Assembly: GCA_023101725.1 (NCBI GenBank)
Contig: JALJCO010010235.1
Location: 620,001 to 684,000, forward strand
Direction of reading: 5' to 3'
Length of the DNA stretch: 64,000 nt
Source: Atherinomorus stipes
Taxonomy: Eukaryota; Chordata; Actinopteri; Atheriniformes; Atherinidae
Shown: piece by piece, positions 44,501 through 59,500 of the stretch
Numbering within the stretch: the stretch's first letter is position 1
Layout: every line of letters begins with the position of its first letter
Translations under genes and position numbers: made by a program
Notes under the pieces: generated by a model
The model's input: only the letters and a program-made list of their open reading frames with translations
Databases searched by the model: none
Told to the model about the DNA's origin: nothing

Positions 44501-47500
44501 TGCTCATATAAGCTGTGTATCTGTGCGCGCTTCTAGTCGGGGGGGTATAACGAGTGGATGACTACACCTCTCCATCATGACTCACCACCAGATTCCTCCT
44601 GTGGTCTAACAGCCATTCTACCACACACGGATAATTAACACGCGCGCACACACATGATAAAAATGAATAGAAATGAATGATTGATGAATTCACCGCTCTG
44701 TTGTGTGTTTTTATGAATTTTACAGTGATGCTGTCACAGTCGGTGAAACTGGGAAATGTAGTGTTAGTGACAGCCACAGGTCAGACTGAGCCAGCATGCG
44801 TGCGGCTCACGAGCAGCTCGAGCTGCGGTGATCCCACCTAGATCATTTATCACCACCGTCAATGAGGATGCAGAAATGAACTAGACTCTCACGGTTTCGC
44901 CTGTCTCATTCTCTCAGGCTTTCTTCTCTCACCCTCCCCGTGTCTCGCTGAGGTTTTGGCCTGCTTCTCTGCTCTTTCTGTTCCCCCTCCATTTGCACTT
45001 GTTTCTGGGCTCTGCTACATTATTTTGCCTCTTCTTTCTTCTGCGCTGACTTCCTGTCTCGCTACCCTTTTCACCTCCCCTTTGCAGAAGAGGAAAATGG
45101 ACATTGAGAATGGGGCAGACATAGTGGCACTAGACCACTTTTGAAGTTGGGCCATTTTAGTGCTACCGTCCAATAGTCCAGAATGCTGAATGAAGAGTAA
45201 TAACGGGGCTGCTTTCATAGTTGAGCAACCTGTTAGCAGAACACTCCAGGCAAACTGCAGCAGCAGGTTGGGAATGAGTCTTTTTTTGACCTTGCTATTG
45301 ATCCAAGAAGGAAATGTTGGCCTGTTGGTGGCTACAGTCCTTGGTCTGTTTCAGTGAAAGAACTGCAGGAAGTTGGAGTTAAAATTTACGTTATATTGGA
45401 CATGTTTGATTGAGGCAGTTGTTTTAATAGCTTGTGTTTTTGCACTTGGCAATCAGTGAATGGCACCCTCCAGATCACATATCTGCACTTGTTTGCTTTG
45501 CACAGCAGTCAGCTTGCCTACTTCAGTTTGATATAATGCACACGCCTTTGTTATTAGACTGTAGACTTTTGCCTTCTCTCCGTGGCAAATACCAGATGCT
45601 GCAAAACAAGCCTTTTTGCTCCACAGCTATTGAAGGAGACACTTGGCAAAGGCGATTCAAACAATTGACACATTAAGTAGCATTAGGCTTTTCAGTTCTT
45701 CCACACAAAACAGCCACTGACCTCTTCAAGAGGAAACCCAGCAGGTAGATGCTTTTATATGGTCTTTGCTTAATGGTCCTCATCATTTCCAGACTCAGCC
45801 AGGGATGTTTGGAGAACCCTTGACAGCCCTCGTAGAGTGCGTCTTGGAGTGGGGCTCCACTTCTCTCCTCTTGTGTCCTCCTCTCTGCTCATCTCATTGC
45901 GGCGCCCCAGGCAATCTCTTAATTAGCCCCCTTAATTAGGTAGTTTCTGATTCTATGCGCCAGGGTAAATTTTGATCACTTTCTCGGTAAGAGCAGATTT
46001 GCCTTTGAGTGGCTTACAAACTGTGAAGTGTGGATGGATAGAGACGTAGATGCTCCATTCATGTACCTTCATGCAATGATTATTCCATGGAATGATTATT
46101 CTCCTGAAGGTGGCACTGCTAAAACATACAGTATGCATGCTCCACTTTTTATATGTATTTTTTTATAAATACATTTTTACTTAACCAATTTGGAAAATTG
46201 TGCAGTTCCATGACCTAAAATCCCCCAAATCATTCACCCCACTGAGGTGGTGGGGGAAACCTACCAGTGTGATTTCTTTCTTTACAATACATTAGGGCTG
46301 CCACAAACGATCATTTTGGTAGTCGATTAATCACAGATTATTTTTCTGAATTAGTCGACTTATCGGATCATATGTTAATTGAATGTAAGACATACAGCTC
46401 ATCGCTCCAGCATGAGGCTGCTTTTATATAAACACAATTAGTTTTCATTTTGAAGCGATAAATGTATATGCTTACTAAAAATAAAGGCAATTAAGATGAT
46501 TGTTCATTAAACCTTTAATGAAATATGCTAGTTGTAAGTTGTAACAAAGAAGAACGTACTTTTTTAGCACTGAAACTTAACTTTAGAAAATTTAATGTTA
46601 TCACATTTCCTATTTAAACTCATTACTGTTACACGTTAAATATGTGTGCTAAGGGCGGCTAATGAACCAAATCTTTATTGCTAATGTTAATGTTTACAGT
46701 GATAGGAGTTTAAGTAAGGATGGTTTATAATTTCATACTTGCTGTGGACGCACGTGTCAGCGTTCGAAACATTTGTGCTCATAGTTACTGCAGCATATGA
46801 GGAGCACGGTGCAGCTAACGCTCGATACTGGAGGTCTCCGCTTGGAGGACTATGCAGCACTTTAAAGGGCCAATCTGCCAGTCACAGCATATTTCCTGTG
46901 CATTTCCGCAAACAACAGTTTACCTTAAACTGTTGCAGCACGAGTGTTTGTCATTCTGCAACAGGGAGGAAACATAATAAAGACGCCGGTAGCTGTGGAC
47001 AAAGTCCGTGTGACGTTCTCAACGCGCTGTTGTGTTTACCTCTAAACCGTGTTCATGCTTTTCAACAAATGAGCACCTCTAGCATTCTAGCTCCCTGTTT
47101 ACACTAATAACAGCAGCTTACCGAGACGAAGGTCCCTCTTCATCGTTGTAACACGCCACAACCTGCTTCCTCGTTGCATCGCAGTTGTGCTGGTGTGGAA
47201 GGAAAGTTCTGTTTTGCAGATAATGGATTGCACACTTTTCTCATTTGTTTTCCTAAAATACTCCCACACTTTTGAGCTTCGTTGCCATCGATTATGACCA
47301 CTGTGCATGTGTATCAAGGACAGAAAGGCAGGTGCGGCAGGGGAACGTGCTGCCGCACCTGCCTTTCCGCAATTTTGAGAGAAAAACAAGGATTAAAAAA
47401 ACAAAAAAAAAAAAGAAAAAACCTGATGCATTGACCATTAAATGAATCGTCGACGAGTTTAATGGTCGACATAATCGTGACTAAACTCTACCAATCGTGG

Positions 47501-50500
47501 CGGCCCTACTATGCATTTTATGATATGCAGGGTTACAGAGTCATGTGACTCATGAGAATATGTGCCTTGCTGGTGTATTAATGCCTGGGATGTCGATGGA
47601 TTTTATATGCTCTAGATGTTCTCATGTTACATATCACATACAACAGGGATGTGACGATATATTGTTTATCAGTGGATCTTTCGTGATTAATTATTGACCA
47701 TTGGTAAAAGATTAGCCACTGAGCTTCCAGGCCTTTCATGATCCTAAAGACGACACAGTTTAGCCGCTTTCAGACTTGCTCTGAAAAGCGGTAATATTGC
47801 GGACTCTGCCCTTTATAACGCCTGCATCCAGACATGCGATCTGCTCTTTTACCCCGGAGATGTAGCGGACATGTACCGGCTGGACCCCATGTCATAAGAG
47901 CGGAAATGTTGCGGCACGTCGTTTTGGCTGAACGCACAAGGAAATGTTCCGGACAAAGTTGAAGGGAGAGCAGGGCTGTGCTGACTTTTCCGCAACATTT
48001 CCTGATGTCTGAAAGCACCTGGGACACAATAAGTCCGCAATGAAGCGGCATGTTTGAAAAGACGAGTCGGTTTAAAGAGCGGATGAACTTTACCGCGCAT
48101 GTTCTGCAATGCAAGTCTGAAAATGGCTTTTGTGTGAAAAATCATAGATGGGTGGTAATTAACTTCACCAGTTATAGAGTCCTAAACTCCTAAATGGCAT
48201 TTTCAGATGGCTTTTCAGTTTTACCCAAAAGCCCAAACCTTTAAGAGATCTTTTTTGTTTTTTGTTTTTTATCGCCAAGGATTTTCTTTGTGGCTGATAA
48301 GCAAATGAGAAGCACAGGGGCAAAACATGCTTCCATGGTGTGTGTAAGTACTGTGTTTTGTTTGTAACTGGGAGAGACATAGACAGCAGATAACCTTTTC
48401 ATGGTTCTTATCACAATCTCTATATTTAACTTACTTTTTCTGTATCTTATCACTATTCACCCTCCTGGGTAAAGAGCCATTGCTCTCTGTTTGCAGATCA
48501 CTCCCAAGTATGAGCAAAGTTCCTCGTGAAGACTGTGCTTGTTAGGTTTTCTTGATTGAGTTCTTATATTTTTCTTCAACGTATATTCTTAACATGAATT
48601 ATTCAGTCGTGCTGCGCCCCCCCCCGTCTCAGTTTTCTAGTCACAAATTGTTGTGTTCACGCGGAGAGGAAAAAGAAAGGAGAGAAATCCCCATCAGCCG
48701 ATCAACCTGTTATAAATGTGGTTATAGCGATGCAATGACAGCAAATGACGGATGTGACGGATAATCCACAGTTGAAAAAGCCTGCCAACTAGGGCAGCAG
48801 GTGAATACGGTTTCATTTTATTTTCCTCTCCTAAAGTTGTACCCCCTCTCAGCTTGACTCTTCCTTTGTCTACAGACATGCCCATATTTGGCCAATGTCC
48901 CGCCCAGGACGACTTCTACCTGGTGATGTGCAGCCACTGTGGTCATGTGGTCAAACCGCAAGCCTTCCAAGCACACTACGGTAAGTTTTACACACATAAA
49001 CACACACTCATGGTAACATGGAGCTTGATGTTGATATGTGTTTATTGCACAAATCTGGACTGCAACCATTTAATTGCATTTTGGGACCAGTTTGTGAAAC
49101 TGTGAGAGTAAATTGTTCAGTTTAGAGCGCCAAAGTGATTCAGAAATATGCCCCTTGTTTTTTTATTTAAAAAATGCATCTTCCGAAACACTTTGAAAGG
49201 CTTGGTTTGTGAATAAATGTCCATTTGTGATGGAAAAAGATCAAATATGAGTGTCTCATTTGAACAGTGGAGGATGAGGATGTTATCATCTAGATGCTTA
49301 TGTTTGACCCATCTATATCCTGCCAGGCTTTCTCTTGCTTAGCCCTTTTATCAGATCATTCTTCATATATAATAATCATTAAGACCTTTTTGTGGTTCTA
49401 GTCAGAAATTTTTGACAAGGATTACAAACTATCTGAAATATTGCAAAGAGGAGAACATAATGTACCAACTGCTGACTGGCCCAGCATTTGTCAGAAAACT
49501 AATAAAACACTCGTACTGCCCAACAACAACATGATACATAAACTTTGCAGGCACAGGTGCACCAATGAAACTGCAGCACATTCACCCTCAGCATTTCAAA
49601 AGCAGGAATATAATCTGATTTACATGACAATGAAATTCAGTTATCAAATTCAGGTATCGGATTCGTTTGGGCAAAAAATTTAATCAACTGAGGCTTTTCC
49701 TTCTTATCTTTTCCCATTTTCTCTCATATGTTCAGGATCCCTGCCTTCTTCTCCAACTTTGTTTTTAGTCAGCAACCATAGATTTTTTTTTTTTTTATTT
49801 CAGCCATCTGTGTTTTCTGTTCTCCTCTCTGGTGATGCAGCTTAGTTGGTTGTCTTCATGGAAAGGATGCTGATGTGTTTTCCCTTGAATGCAGCATTTC
49901 AAATTCCAGCTTTAATTTGCTCAACATTTAGATATAAATATATCTACTGCTGAATCAGCCTTTTATATCAAATGTTGCAGAAAGAAAAATGGTTTCACTT
50001 TATATCTGTTAACTGCTTATCACCAAAACACTGATTAGTAACAGAGTTGAGGAGGAAAACAGTATCATTGTGTTGCTTTGAATGTTGATATAGGTGGAAA
50101 AAGTTATTCTGGACCTTTGGTCACTTTTCACTCACAGTGCAGAACTTATAAGACTGCTGAAGAATAAATTAATCTGACATCATCTGTGTGAATATGAATA
50201 AATTGTGCAAGGGGTGATATATCAAGCCACAAGTTCTCAGCTCCCCTCACCGCTTTTCCTTCTCCAGGGTTGAGTTTAATAATCAAATCTGCTAAATATG
50301 CTCCAAACAGGATTTTTTAAAAACCACTTACTGATGACTGGAAGCTGATTGGCCAATATCAATCGCCAATCATATGTTGCGTTTCATTTTAACAGCATTC
50401 TCTTCTTGATGATACTGTTAGTAGTGACGTGATTCCACCACATCCAGTCTGTAATGAGTTATCGTCCATTCAACCATTGAGTCTGTTCTTGGTTGTGAAC

Positions 50501-53500
50501 AGCCTTAAGTTTAAAGGTTGGTTTGTAGATGCTGGAAATACAGTTCAAGCAACATTTTGGAATGACACACGTCAGAAGTTCCCACCCCTTTGTTCAGACT
50601 CCCCCTTTTTGTCTGATTCATCAGAGCAAATAGCTGCACAGATAACAGCAGCAAGCAGTCTGACGGCCATTGTTGTTTACACTTCAAGTCCTGCAAGAGT
50701 TTGTGTGAGTTTGACGTGGTCAGCTGGCCTCTGATCTGCGATTTGTGCACGAAGAGGGGCATGCATGGAGGGACAAATGAAATTCGAGTTTAAAAGACAT
50801 CTAGAACAGGTCGATTAAAATGACTGGATGGTGTTCTTTCAGTCCTGTCTGTTCCACAGATGACTAAGATTTATTATTTTTCTGTGGGAGCATTTAGTTA
50901 ATTGGCTGCAGTCGGGGTGTGAAGAGGATTTTAAACCATATAGTAAAAAAAAAAAAAAAACTGCAGCATTTCCCCGTGGGCCACTCATTATTTCAGTTTT
51001 TATGTCACTGTAACATGCAGGTAGCTGTCCACTGTTTCCCTTTGATTGGACCTTTTCCGACTAATTTAGCGATTTTGATGAGTTGCAGGGAGTTGGATTG
51101 GACATATTTAAAGAAACTAAACAGCAGAAATTCCTTTCAGATTTGTCTATCTCCCCTTTCAGATGGATTAAGACTCATTTAGAAACATTTATTGAACTCA
51201 TTGTAACATGAAGACTTCTAGTCAACTCCAGTGGGCAGTTAGGCTTTGCTGTTAATGTTAACTGCTGCTTGTGGAGATCCGGTTAGCAGAGAGGGTTTTC
51301 TTTGTAGTATTTTCTTGTATGTCTGTACAATTTGACCTGGATATAAAGCCACAAAAGCTCAAAATAAACACAGTTTGACTTGATTCCACATCTGGGTTGT
51401 CCTGTTGACCTTTGCCTGACATGGTTCATCTTTTCCTCTACATTTGAAAATAAAATTGAGGGAAAAAGAGATGGAAGAAAAACTGATTGGCCCTGCTGTT
51501 TAGGATTTTTAATGACCTATGATGAAAATATTTATTACACTTCTGCCAACAATCAGTTTATGATCAGTAGTGCACCATTAAAATCTGTTTGGATTTTTTA
51601 TCCAATAAATATGGAAATAAAGTAAATTTAGCCTTTTGAAGACTTTTAAAGACATGAAAATAGTTCTTAATGATATCAGTATTGATGAAAAATAATTGGG
51701 ATTCTGAATTTTGCCCTATCAATGCTACTCTGCACATCTTTTAAGTTTATGACTCTCACCATTTCACAAATATTTTAGTTATTTCTGTTATTATTTGACT
51801 TCTATATCTCCCAATAATGCAGTTTCGACATGACGGCTTTGGTGAGATAAGATTGTTAGTATTGATGCAGTGTAATAGTAGCTGTAACTGTTGAGCCACA
51901 TAATATGAAAAGGTTGCATTGGTGTAGATCTTGTTAAACTTGACAACTTTCATAGTCACAGAAACAAATGAGCTGTATTCATGCCCAGGCTAATTTTTCT
52001 AAAATGGGAATTCAGTTACACCTTTTCTGTCTCATAATGTAAAGCTGATTGTTTTGTGATTAATTTTAGGCTTTGTGTATTTCATTGGAAAGTTTTCGAT
52101 ACCTTGCAGTCTCCCTGAGGTTTGGCAACAGCTGCAGTTGCAAAGATCAGCCACAAGAGGGCAGTATAACAACACATGGCTCCTGGAGGAAGTTTAACAG
52201 CATCTGCACAAACAACACAAAACGGGCTCCTCCCACATTGTTGAACAATATAGACTCATACCAGCCTGACTGGTATTCTGTATTTTATGAAATATTTAGA
52301 TTAGTTTTCAAACCTGTATTGTTTTTTAATGAGGTGTAGAAACGCTGGAGAAGAGTACTTTGCCCATGAAGTGAAACATTACCGACAATGTCTTGTTAAG
52401 ACCTCTTGATCATGCTGTCGTTACACAGACTGCAAAATCAGATTCATGCAGTAGAAACACCTACAAGGAGCAGTAGTTGTACAGCAATTTCTGTGTGTTT
52501 TCCCTAATCGATTATTCATTAGGCGAATATATTATCTGTAATGTCTTAATGATTGTTTGGTATGCACCAGTTAAATTTTCCTCCCCCAACACAAGGTATT
52601 TATCAATATCAACTATGAATTTCTAGATCCAACAGTCTAGGTCCCAAAGGTTTAGGTCCCACATTTTGAATTTTTATTGATTAACAAAGCGGTTATGTTA
52701 TATTAGATTTTTTATTATTTCATTAGTCGTCCTTTCAGCTCCACAGCACAGTGCTACATAAGAGTGAAATTCTGCAGGCATGCTGCTGCTCATGGTCATA
52801 AAAAATGGAAAGACTCGCTGTGTTAAACTCCCATCTTAGTCTTTCTGATGTCATTATGGGAAGACCCCATATGGTGTTAACACAGGGGCAGAAGCACTGA
52901 TCTCAGTAGCGCTGAGATGGTCTCGATATGACGTTAGCATGCCTCTTTGAGCCCATCTGTCTTCCGTTAGGTGTTTGTGCTTCTCGGCTGAGGCTGATCC
53001 CAGCAGGGGTGATACTCGCTTTAGAAGGAGAGACTACACGCTTATCTGCAGTTTCATGCACTCGTTTCTGTCGAACAAAGGACTATTTTCCCCACAGATC
53101 CACTCGTGCACAAGCAGACATGCTCAAAGATGCTTTTAGACCACGCACCTTGAATTCAGGAAGCAAATAAATCATGCTTTATTTGTTAGCATTATCAGCT
53201 TATTGTTATGTAAATATGTGCAGAGGCTAGGCAGTGTTATGGTTTGAGCGTGCTGCCTGTGGACGCTGTCGTCTCCCTCCCACAGCTAGGGATTCCCCAG
53301 ATGACTAAACTGTTTGGAAAGTTTAAAAGAAAACATAAACCATCCATTTTTTTGTTCTCTGTCTTAATTTAAAAATGTTTAAAACCCCAGTCCTGGCTCC
53401 ACTTGTAAACCTCTGTCACAGCTGGGCTTTATATTTAAATGCTATGTGCATTATGGACCAAGAAGTGAGTCACACCAGCGTTTTCTGTTGTAAGGGTGTG

Positions 53501-56500
53501 CTGTTGACTGGGACAGCAGACGAAGGAGGGAGGGACGTTGGCAGAGAAAGAAAAGCTGAGCAGTGGGAGGGAAAATCTCTGGAGCATGTGGCAAATGGGT
53601 GTGTAGAAGAGGTGTTTAGGTGAGAGAGTTACCTTTTTCCCCTTACTTCCTGAAAAGAGAAATGGGAGGAAAGCTAAGCAGTTGACGCTACGCGTTTTTT
53701 TTGTGTGTGTGTGTGTGTGAAAGGCTCCTGAGGGAAATCGGGAGTGGCATCTTTGAGCTTGTATTGTGGTATCTGCTTCACTCTTCCTACTGCAACAAGC
53801 CTGTTTGTAGGCCACCTGCTGAGACAATAACCCACTTCATGGTTATACTGTTGAGTTAACCCATACAAGGTTTAGCCAACCAGCTCCACACCACTAGAAA
53901 GCAGCAAAATGTTGAATGAATGTTTTCTGTAAAAACCTGTGAAAGTGTTCTGATGGTTTGTCCTTCTTCATCCTGAGTTATTTTATTTACTGTACTACAG
54001 CTATCATTTACCATCCCCTAATTCTTTGCTGTTTTGCTCATGCACTGACATGTTTAACAACGAGTTTCAAGTCTGATGCAGATGTGCCTTTTTCTCTTGA
54101 ACCAAGCAACAAATCTCTGCCATCACGGTCCTCATGTATGTAAGAGACCTGTTACTTAAGTGTAAGTTGCTTCTGATTTTATTGAAATATTTTTAAATGT
54201 TAATGTATTTTTTTAAAAAACAAACAAAAAAAAACATTTACTCGAAATGGCTATTGATAAGGGTTTCCTTTAGGGATGTTTGATATTGGCTTTTTAGCAA
54301 TATCTGATATTGTCAAACTTTTAATTTCTGATATCCGATATCAACTGATACCGACAACTGCGAGGTTGTTTCTCTCATATTTTTAGAACTACAACTATAT
54401 TCCCCAAAATAGCCTTATCTCAGCCAGAGGAGTTCATTTCAGACATCTGGCTGCCATATATCAGATACTAGCAGGTATTAGCATGTGGCTAATTCTAGTG
54501 TTTCTGACAACTTGGTAACTTAACCAGCAACTTGAAACCAGACATATTATAAGCAGCTTCAAAGCAAGTGAGTCTGTAGCAGCAGCTGCTGCGCCGTTGT
54601 CACATGACCCTAAAAGGAATGCTGGGAAATGAAGTTCTTCCACCATAACAGGGACTTTTCTACATGCTGGACCGCTGCTAATGGAACAAGATCTCACAAG
54701 ATTTCATAACTGATATTTTCCGATACCGATGTTTTCCGATAATAGCACATTTTAATGCTGATATTGGCTGATAATATTGGTATGCTGATAATATTTGACA
54801 CCCCTGGTTTCCTTATAACAGTGATTCCCAACTGTGGTCCTCAATGCACACTATCCTGCAGACTTTCCATTGTGTCCTGCTAGGACACAGCTGATTCTAA
54901 TTAAATAGATCTCTGACGAGCTCTACACCAGTCTGCTACTGACCCATTAGTGTGAGTCAACTGTGTTTCAACAGGGCAACATGGAAAGACTTCAGGATAG
55001 AGTGCCTTAGAACCAGGATTGGGAATCACTGCATTATAAGACTATATAGTTGCTTTCTCACTGAAATTAACTCTTTACAATCAGCATCAGGCTCATTTTC
55101 TTGGCAAAATAAAAGCTGGGTCTGATACCCTACTGGCAAGCTGTGTGGCCTCTGCCCCACCACTGTGTGTCTGATGCCATCACGCTGGGTTTGTGCTGAT
55201 GATGTCATCCATGCGACAGAAATCAGGAAAGTAAACGATGGAGAGCTATGTGCTTTCCTGTTTTGCACATTTGTTTGTCATCAAAGCGGCAGAAAACCAG
55301 CGGGTGATTTTCTTGCGCAGATGGAACGTAGGCGACGTGAATTTGTGGCCGAAGCAGAGTTGTATTGGTACGTTATGAGAAGCGATTGCGCGATGTCATG
55401 ACAGGCATGTACCGCCCAATGTCATCACGTAAATTGACAGTTCAGCTCGTGTCTGGCGTTGCCACTGCATGCTGATCGTAAACGAACGAGGCGATTTTAA
55501 CCTTGTTAGCTTGCCAGGTCGACACAGGTCTGTGAGCCATTCCCACCGCCACTAAAAGCCGATTATCAGTAGAGCTATAACGATTAGTCGATTAATCGAC
55601 TAATTTCATAATCGACTAATCGTTTATTGTTTATAAGCTTTGTTTTTCCTCTCAAAATTGTCCCTGTACCTTCCGCTGTCTTGTCTGCCTTTCTGTCTGC
55701 TCAGCTTTTCTTGAGTAGTTTATTGATGTAAATAAACACACACCACCAGTCAAAAATTGACACGTTTTTCCATTAGATTCAGTGAGAAAGTGTCCAAACG
55801 TTTGACTGGTACTGTAAATATGCTGCAATTTTAGCATGATCCGATAAGTCGATTGATCGACAAATTAACTGGTGACTAATTGATTATCAAAATAATTGTT
55901 TGTGACAGCCTTAATTATTAGCAGGTTAAGGGAAAGGTGTACAAGTTTCTGAGGTTGTCTCCTGGGAAGATGTCCACGTTACACATCATTTTTTAAACCA
56001 TCGGTCTCTTAAACTTATAACATTTAGTTCAGGATGCAAGTACATGATGATGTGCTTTTCTTTTTCCTTTTCTATTTTTGTCTTTCTTTGTACAACTAGG
56101 TAACGTCCTAACCTTTTCTTCTGTCATACTGCCTTTAATCGGTTTGCACAGCAGCTGTTGTTTGAAGCCCAGGCAGGAAATAAAGCTCTTGACCTGTTGG
56201 CTGGTTCTATTTCAGGCTGCGCAGGCATGATTCACAAATGCTGCTTATGTGTTGCTCTGTGCTGTCAGAGAAAGATTTGCTTGTCCCCACGTGTCTTGTC
56301 TTTTCTCTCGTCTCGGTATATAATCCCATCTAGCCCATTAGTGTTTCATTCAGAGAATTTTCTTGCATCAATGCTCGTGTTTTAAAGCCAACTTGTTTTG
56401 TCATTACAGAGAGGAGACACAGTTCGGCCAGCAAGCCAGCCTCCACATCGCCATTCCCTGTGTCGGGCAAAAACCGAAGCAGCAGCAGTGGGCTCGGGCC

Positions 56501-59500
56501 TGGGCTGGGCTCGGGAACTGTGGCTGGAGTGACAAGCGGAGGCATCCTTAGCCGACCGTCCACTGCCGGCTCTAGTTTAACCTCCTCTTCATCGTCATCC
56601 TCCAATCCAAAACTCCTCAAATCCGCCAAAGACAAGCTGCCAGGCATTCAGCGAAGACCCCCCTTTACCCCATTCAGGATAATCCAGCCAGATAAAATGT
56701 ACGTTTTATTTTACAAACCTGTGCTAAATAGGGTGTCATGAGGGTTTTGCTATGTGGTGATGTACTCCAAGGCAGGGAACCAGGCTGCTCTGCCTTGCAG
56801 ATATTTCGGTAACTTGGTCCTATTTTTCAGAAAAGAGAGAAAATGGGGCCGTGACTAATTATTTAATTTACAGTAAAAGTTGTTTTGCTGAGTGTAAATA
56901 GTTTGTGACCACAGATGTTCCAATTATTTATTTGATATTGTTGACTTTAAAAACTTAGAAGTTGAGACTTAAAAGCTTCCCAGAAACTTTAATTTTTGTT
57001 TTATGTGTGTGTTTAGGGATGTAACGGTAATGGCGTTATCACAATAGTGCGGTAGGGAAACTGCCACAAAATTGTTGTGGTCTTGTCACGGTATTAAACA
57101 GCGCATTTCTTGAGACAAAACTAATAGTTTTCAGTCCGCTTGATGCGTAGCGTGATTTACTGAACTACGTAGACCATGATCCTTTGCTCCCAGTGCGCTC
57201 TTTTGAGCCAATGGGAGCACACGTAGCACCCCCCACACAAGAAAAACAAACAGGTGAACACAGCGTGAGGATTGAAACAGCTGCTATCTCCATGGAGGCC
57301 GCAGGACAATAAGAGAGTTTAGTTTTGGTCTGGTTATTACTCTTTGAGAAGCTTCATCCGTGACGCCGCAGGGATCGCTGTGTTGACTCGGTGAGTTTAT
57401 ATTTAACCACAAACCTGGTCCGTGCAGGGCTGGTTGTGCACGTGGTGATGTCTGTGTATTTAAACGCCTCACGTGTGGTACACATTTTCTCATCACCTCG
57501 ATCAGCTGCTCATTAAAATTCTGCGGCAAACCTGCAGCAGCGGGTGCAGAAGAGCATCCGCTCAGCTGATTGTCGACATCACGGCGCACAACGTCCCTGA
57601 TGACGTGCAAGAATAAAGTTCTGGCAGAGCCTGTAGAAGTAGTCACAGTGCATCGACTGACCACTGACAGGTGGACTTATTTATTTTTATTCATTGACTA
57701 CTAAACACAAAGCAGTTTCTTTGTGCCTGGGTCTTTCACCTATTAAATAGGCTCTTTTAATGCCTGGTTAAGTTTATTTAATTTAGTACCTGAGCTGTCT
57801 TCTCAATATATGTTGGATTTTTTCATGAATTTCACTCTTCAGCAAACGTCGTTCAAGCAGTTCAAAATGTCACAACCTTGAATATGACAATAAATATTGT
57901 AACAATGACTGATCGAAGCATTTTATACCATCGCTATCGTTATCATGAGCCTCCTCACAATATCAAGATAAATATCGTACCGTGAGGTTCATATCATGAA
58001 GATATTGTATCGTGAGACGTGGATATCGTTACATCCCTATTAGTAATTCAAATAACAAGAAACTAAAGAAACTAGTAATACATAAAAATTTAGAAAATTA
58101 TAATTTAGTGAAATAAAATATTGCTTTTGAGCTGTGATTGGAAATAATAATAATAATAAAAAACAAACAAAAAACTATCTCAGACACATAGGACACCTTT
58201 CCCATGAACAGTGGACCAAAATACCTGTCAACAGGTGTAGAAGTCTGATTTAACTTGCAGTGATTGACTCAGTGTTGCTCAACAAAATTTTAGCTTTGGA
58301 GCCCATCATTTTTGTTTACTTGTTTTATTTTTTGTCTGTTTGTTTTTAATATTTCTTTCAACCACAATTCAAAATCTATTTAATGATTTTCATAAAATTT
58401 ATATTACTTTTTCAATTTAAACTATTTCACTGACTGATTTTTTCCCTTCTTTAATTGGAGAGTATGAATAATTTTGAGGACGACTGTATATGTGTATATA
58501 TATGTTTAATACTATTGTATTGTATTAAATATTTATGTATTTTCTATGATATTCAAAACTCTGTTCCAACTTGGAACTTGGTGTTCCAGGATATAATGTG
58601 TGTGTGTGTTAAACTTACTGAAGTCTGCAATAATTTTTGGACATAATAGATTTATTTTTTGTCCTATCAGCCCCTTCCATTCGTCCACGTCTGTCTCTTA
58701 CCATGCTCTGCTCACTGGCTCTGTGTTTCTAACTCTCAGCTTGCTCCTTGCTGCCCTCTTCATCTCTGTAACCTTCTCTTCCAGCCTCACCCCGGCTGTC
58801 AAGGTGGAGAAGATGCATCTGAGGATGGACTCGTCATCTAAGCTGGTGCAGGCTTCATCTGCCCCTGCCACCACCTCATCCTCCTCCTCTACATCTTCCT
58901 CTAGCACCACTGTGAGCTCCAACACTACCGCTATCACAACCTCCTCCTCCGCCTCATCAGCCCTTAAACCAGGCCTTAACTGTCCCTCCATACCAAAGCC
59001 TCCATTGCTGGCCCCAGGTCAGATTCCCAACGGCAAGGGCCTTCTCTCGGACAAGAAGCACGACGGCAGCAACAGCACCAGTAGCAGACGCCACTTTAGC
59101 AAGAAAGTGTCAGGTCAGTAGGATGGAGTGGAGGCAAACTGGTTACAGTTTTCTGTCGTCAAGCTTTTGCAGTCGGATTGACATTGTTGATTTAGGTTGT
59201 CACACTGAGAATTTTAAATATGGGTGACTACAAGACAACCTTATAAAAGGCTGTCACCTGAGCATTTTCCCTCTGCCTACAATGGTCAGTTTTGTCTTTT
59301 GTCTCTGATCAACTTTTCAAAGAAAGACTCACTGGATGTTTGTAATGGTCCGAAAGTAACAAACATTCTTCACCCTCGCACCCCTCTTGTGCCTTTCAGA
59401 GCGGGAGTTCAATCCAGACATTCATTGTGGCGTTGTGGATGTGACGGCTCGGAAACCCTGCACAAGATCCCTCACATGCAAGGTAACCTCCCCCTCCGCT

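Larger units (their letters stand above)
41537..48875 (+). other. ATXN7 intron between coding exons 2 and 3
   Basis: No gene. A poly-T tract of about 28 follows the exon 2 donor (41545..41572), and a short (CA)n lies at about 44642..44655. Transposons at 46293..47508 and 47761..48128 are listed separately. The remaining sequence is unrecognised. Confidence 0.6.
48981..56409 (+). other. ATXN7 intron between coding exons 3 and 4
   Basis: No gene. It contains a poly-A at 50944..50960 and a (GT)n at about 53702..53719. The transposons at 54271..54806, 54819..55031 and 55570..55913 are listed separately. The stretch 49000..53700 shows no recognisable element. Confidence 0.6.
56699..58784 (+). other. 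ATXN7 intron between coding exons 4 and 5
   Basis: No gene. Most of it is the TIR element at 57014..58039 and the second copy of the repeat seen at 36136..37120 (58040..58487). Between 57290 and 57660 lies GC-richer sequence of unknown origin inside the transposon. Confidence 0.6.

Noticed and set aside
46739..47107. A 122-codon plus-strand frame
   Set aside because: It lies inside a hAT-like element and shows no BED finger or hAT dimerisation motif.
57284..57664. A 126-codon minus-strand frame
   Set aside because: It lies inside the 57014..58039 transposon, with no transposase similarity seen.
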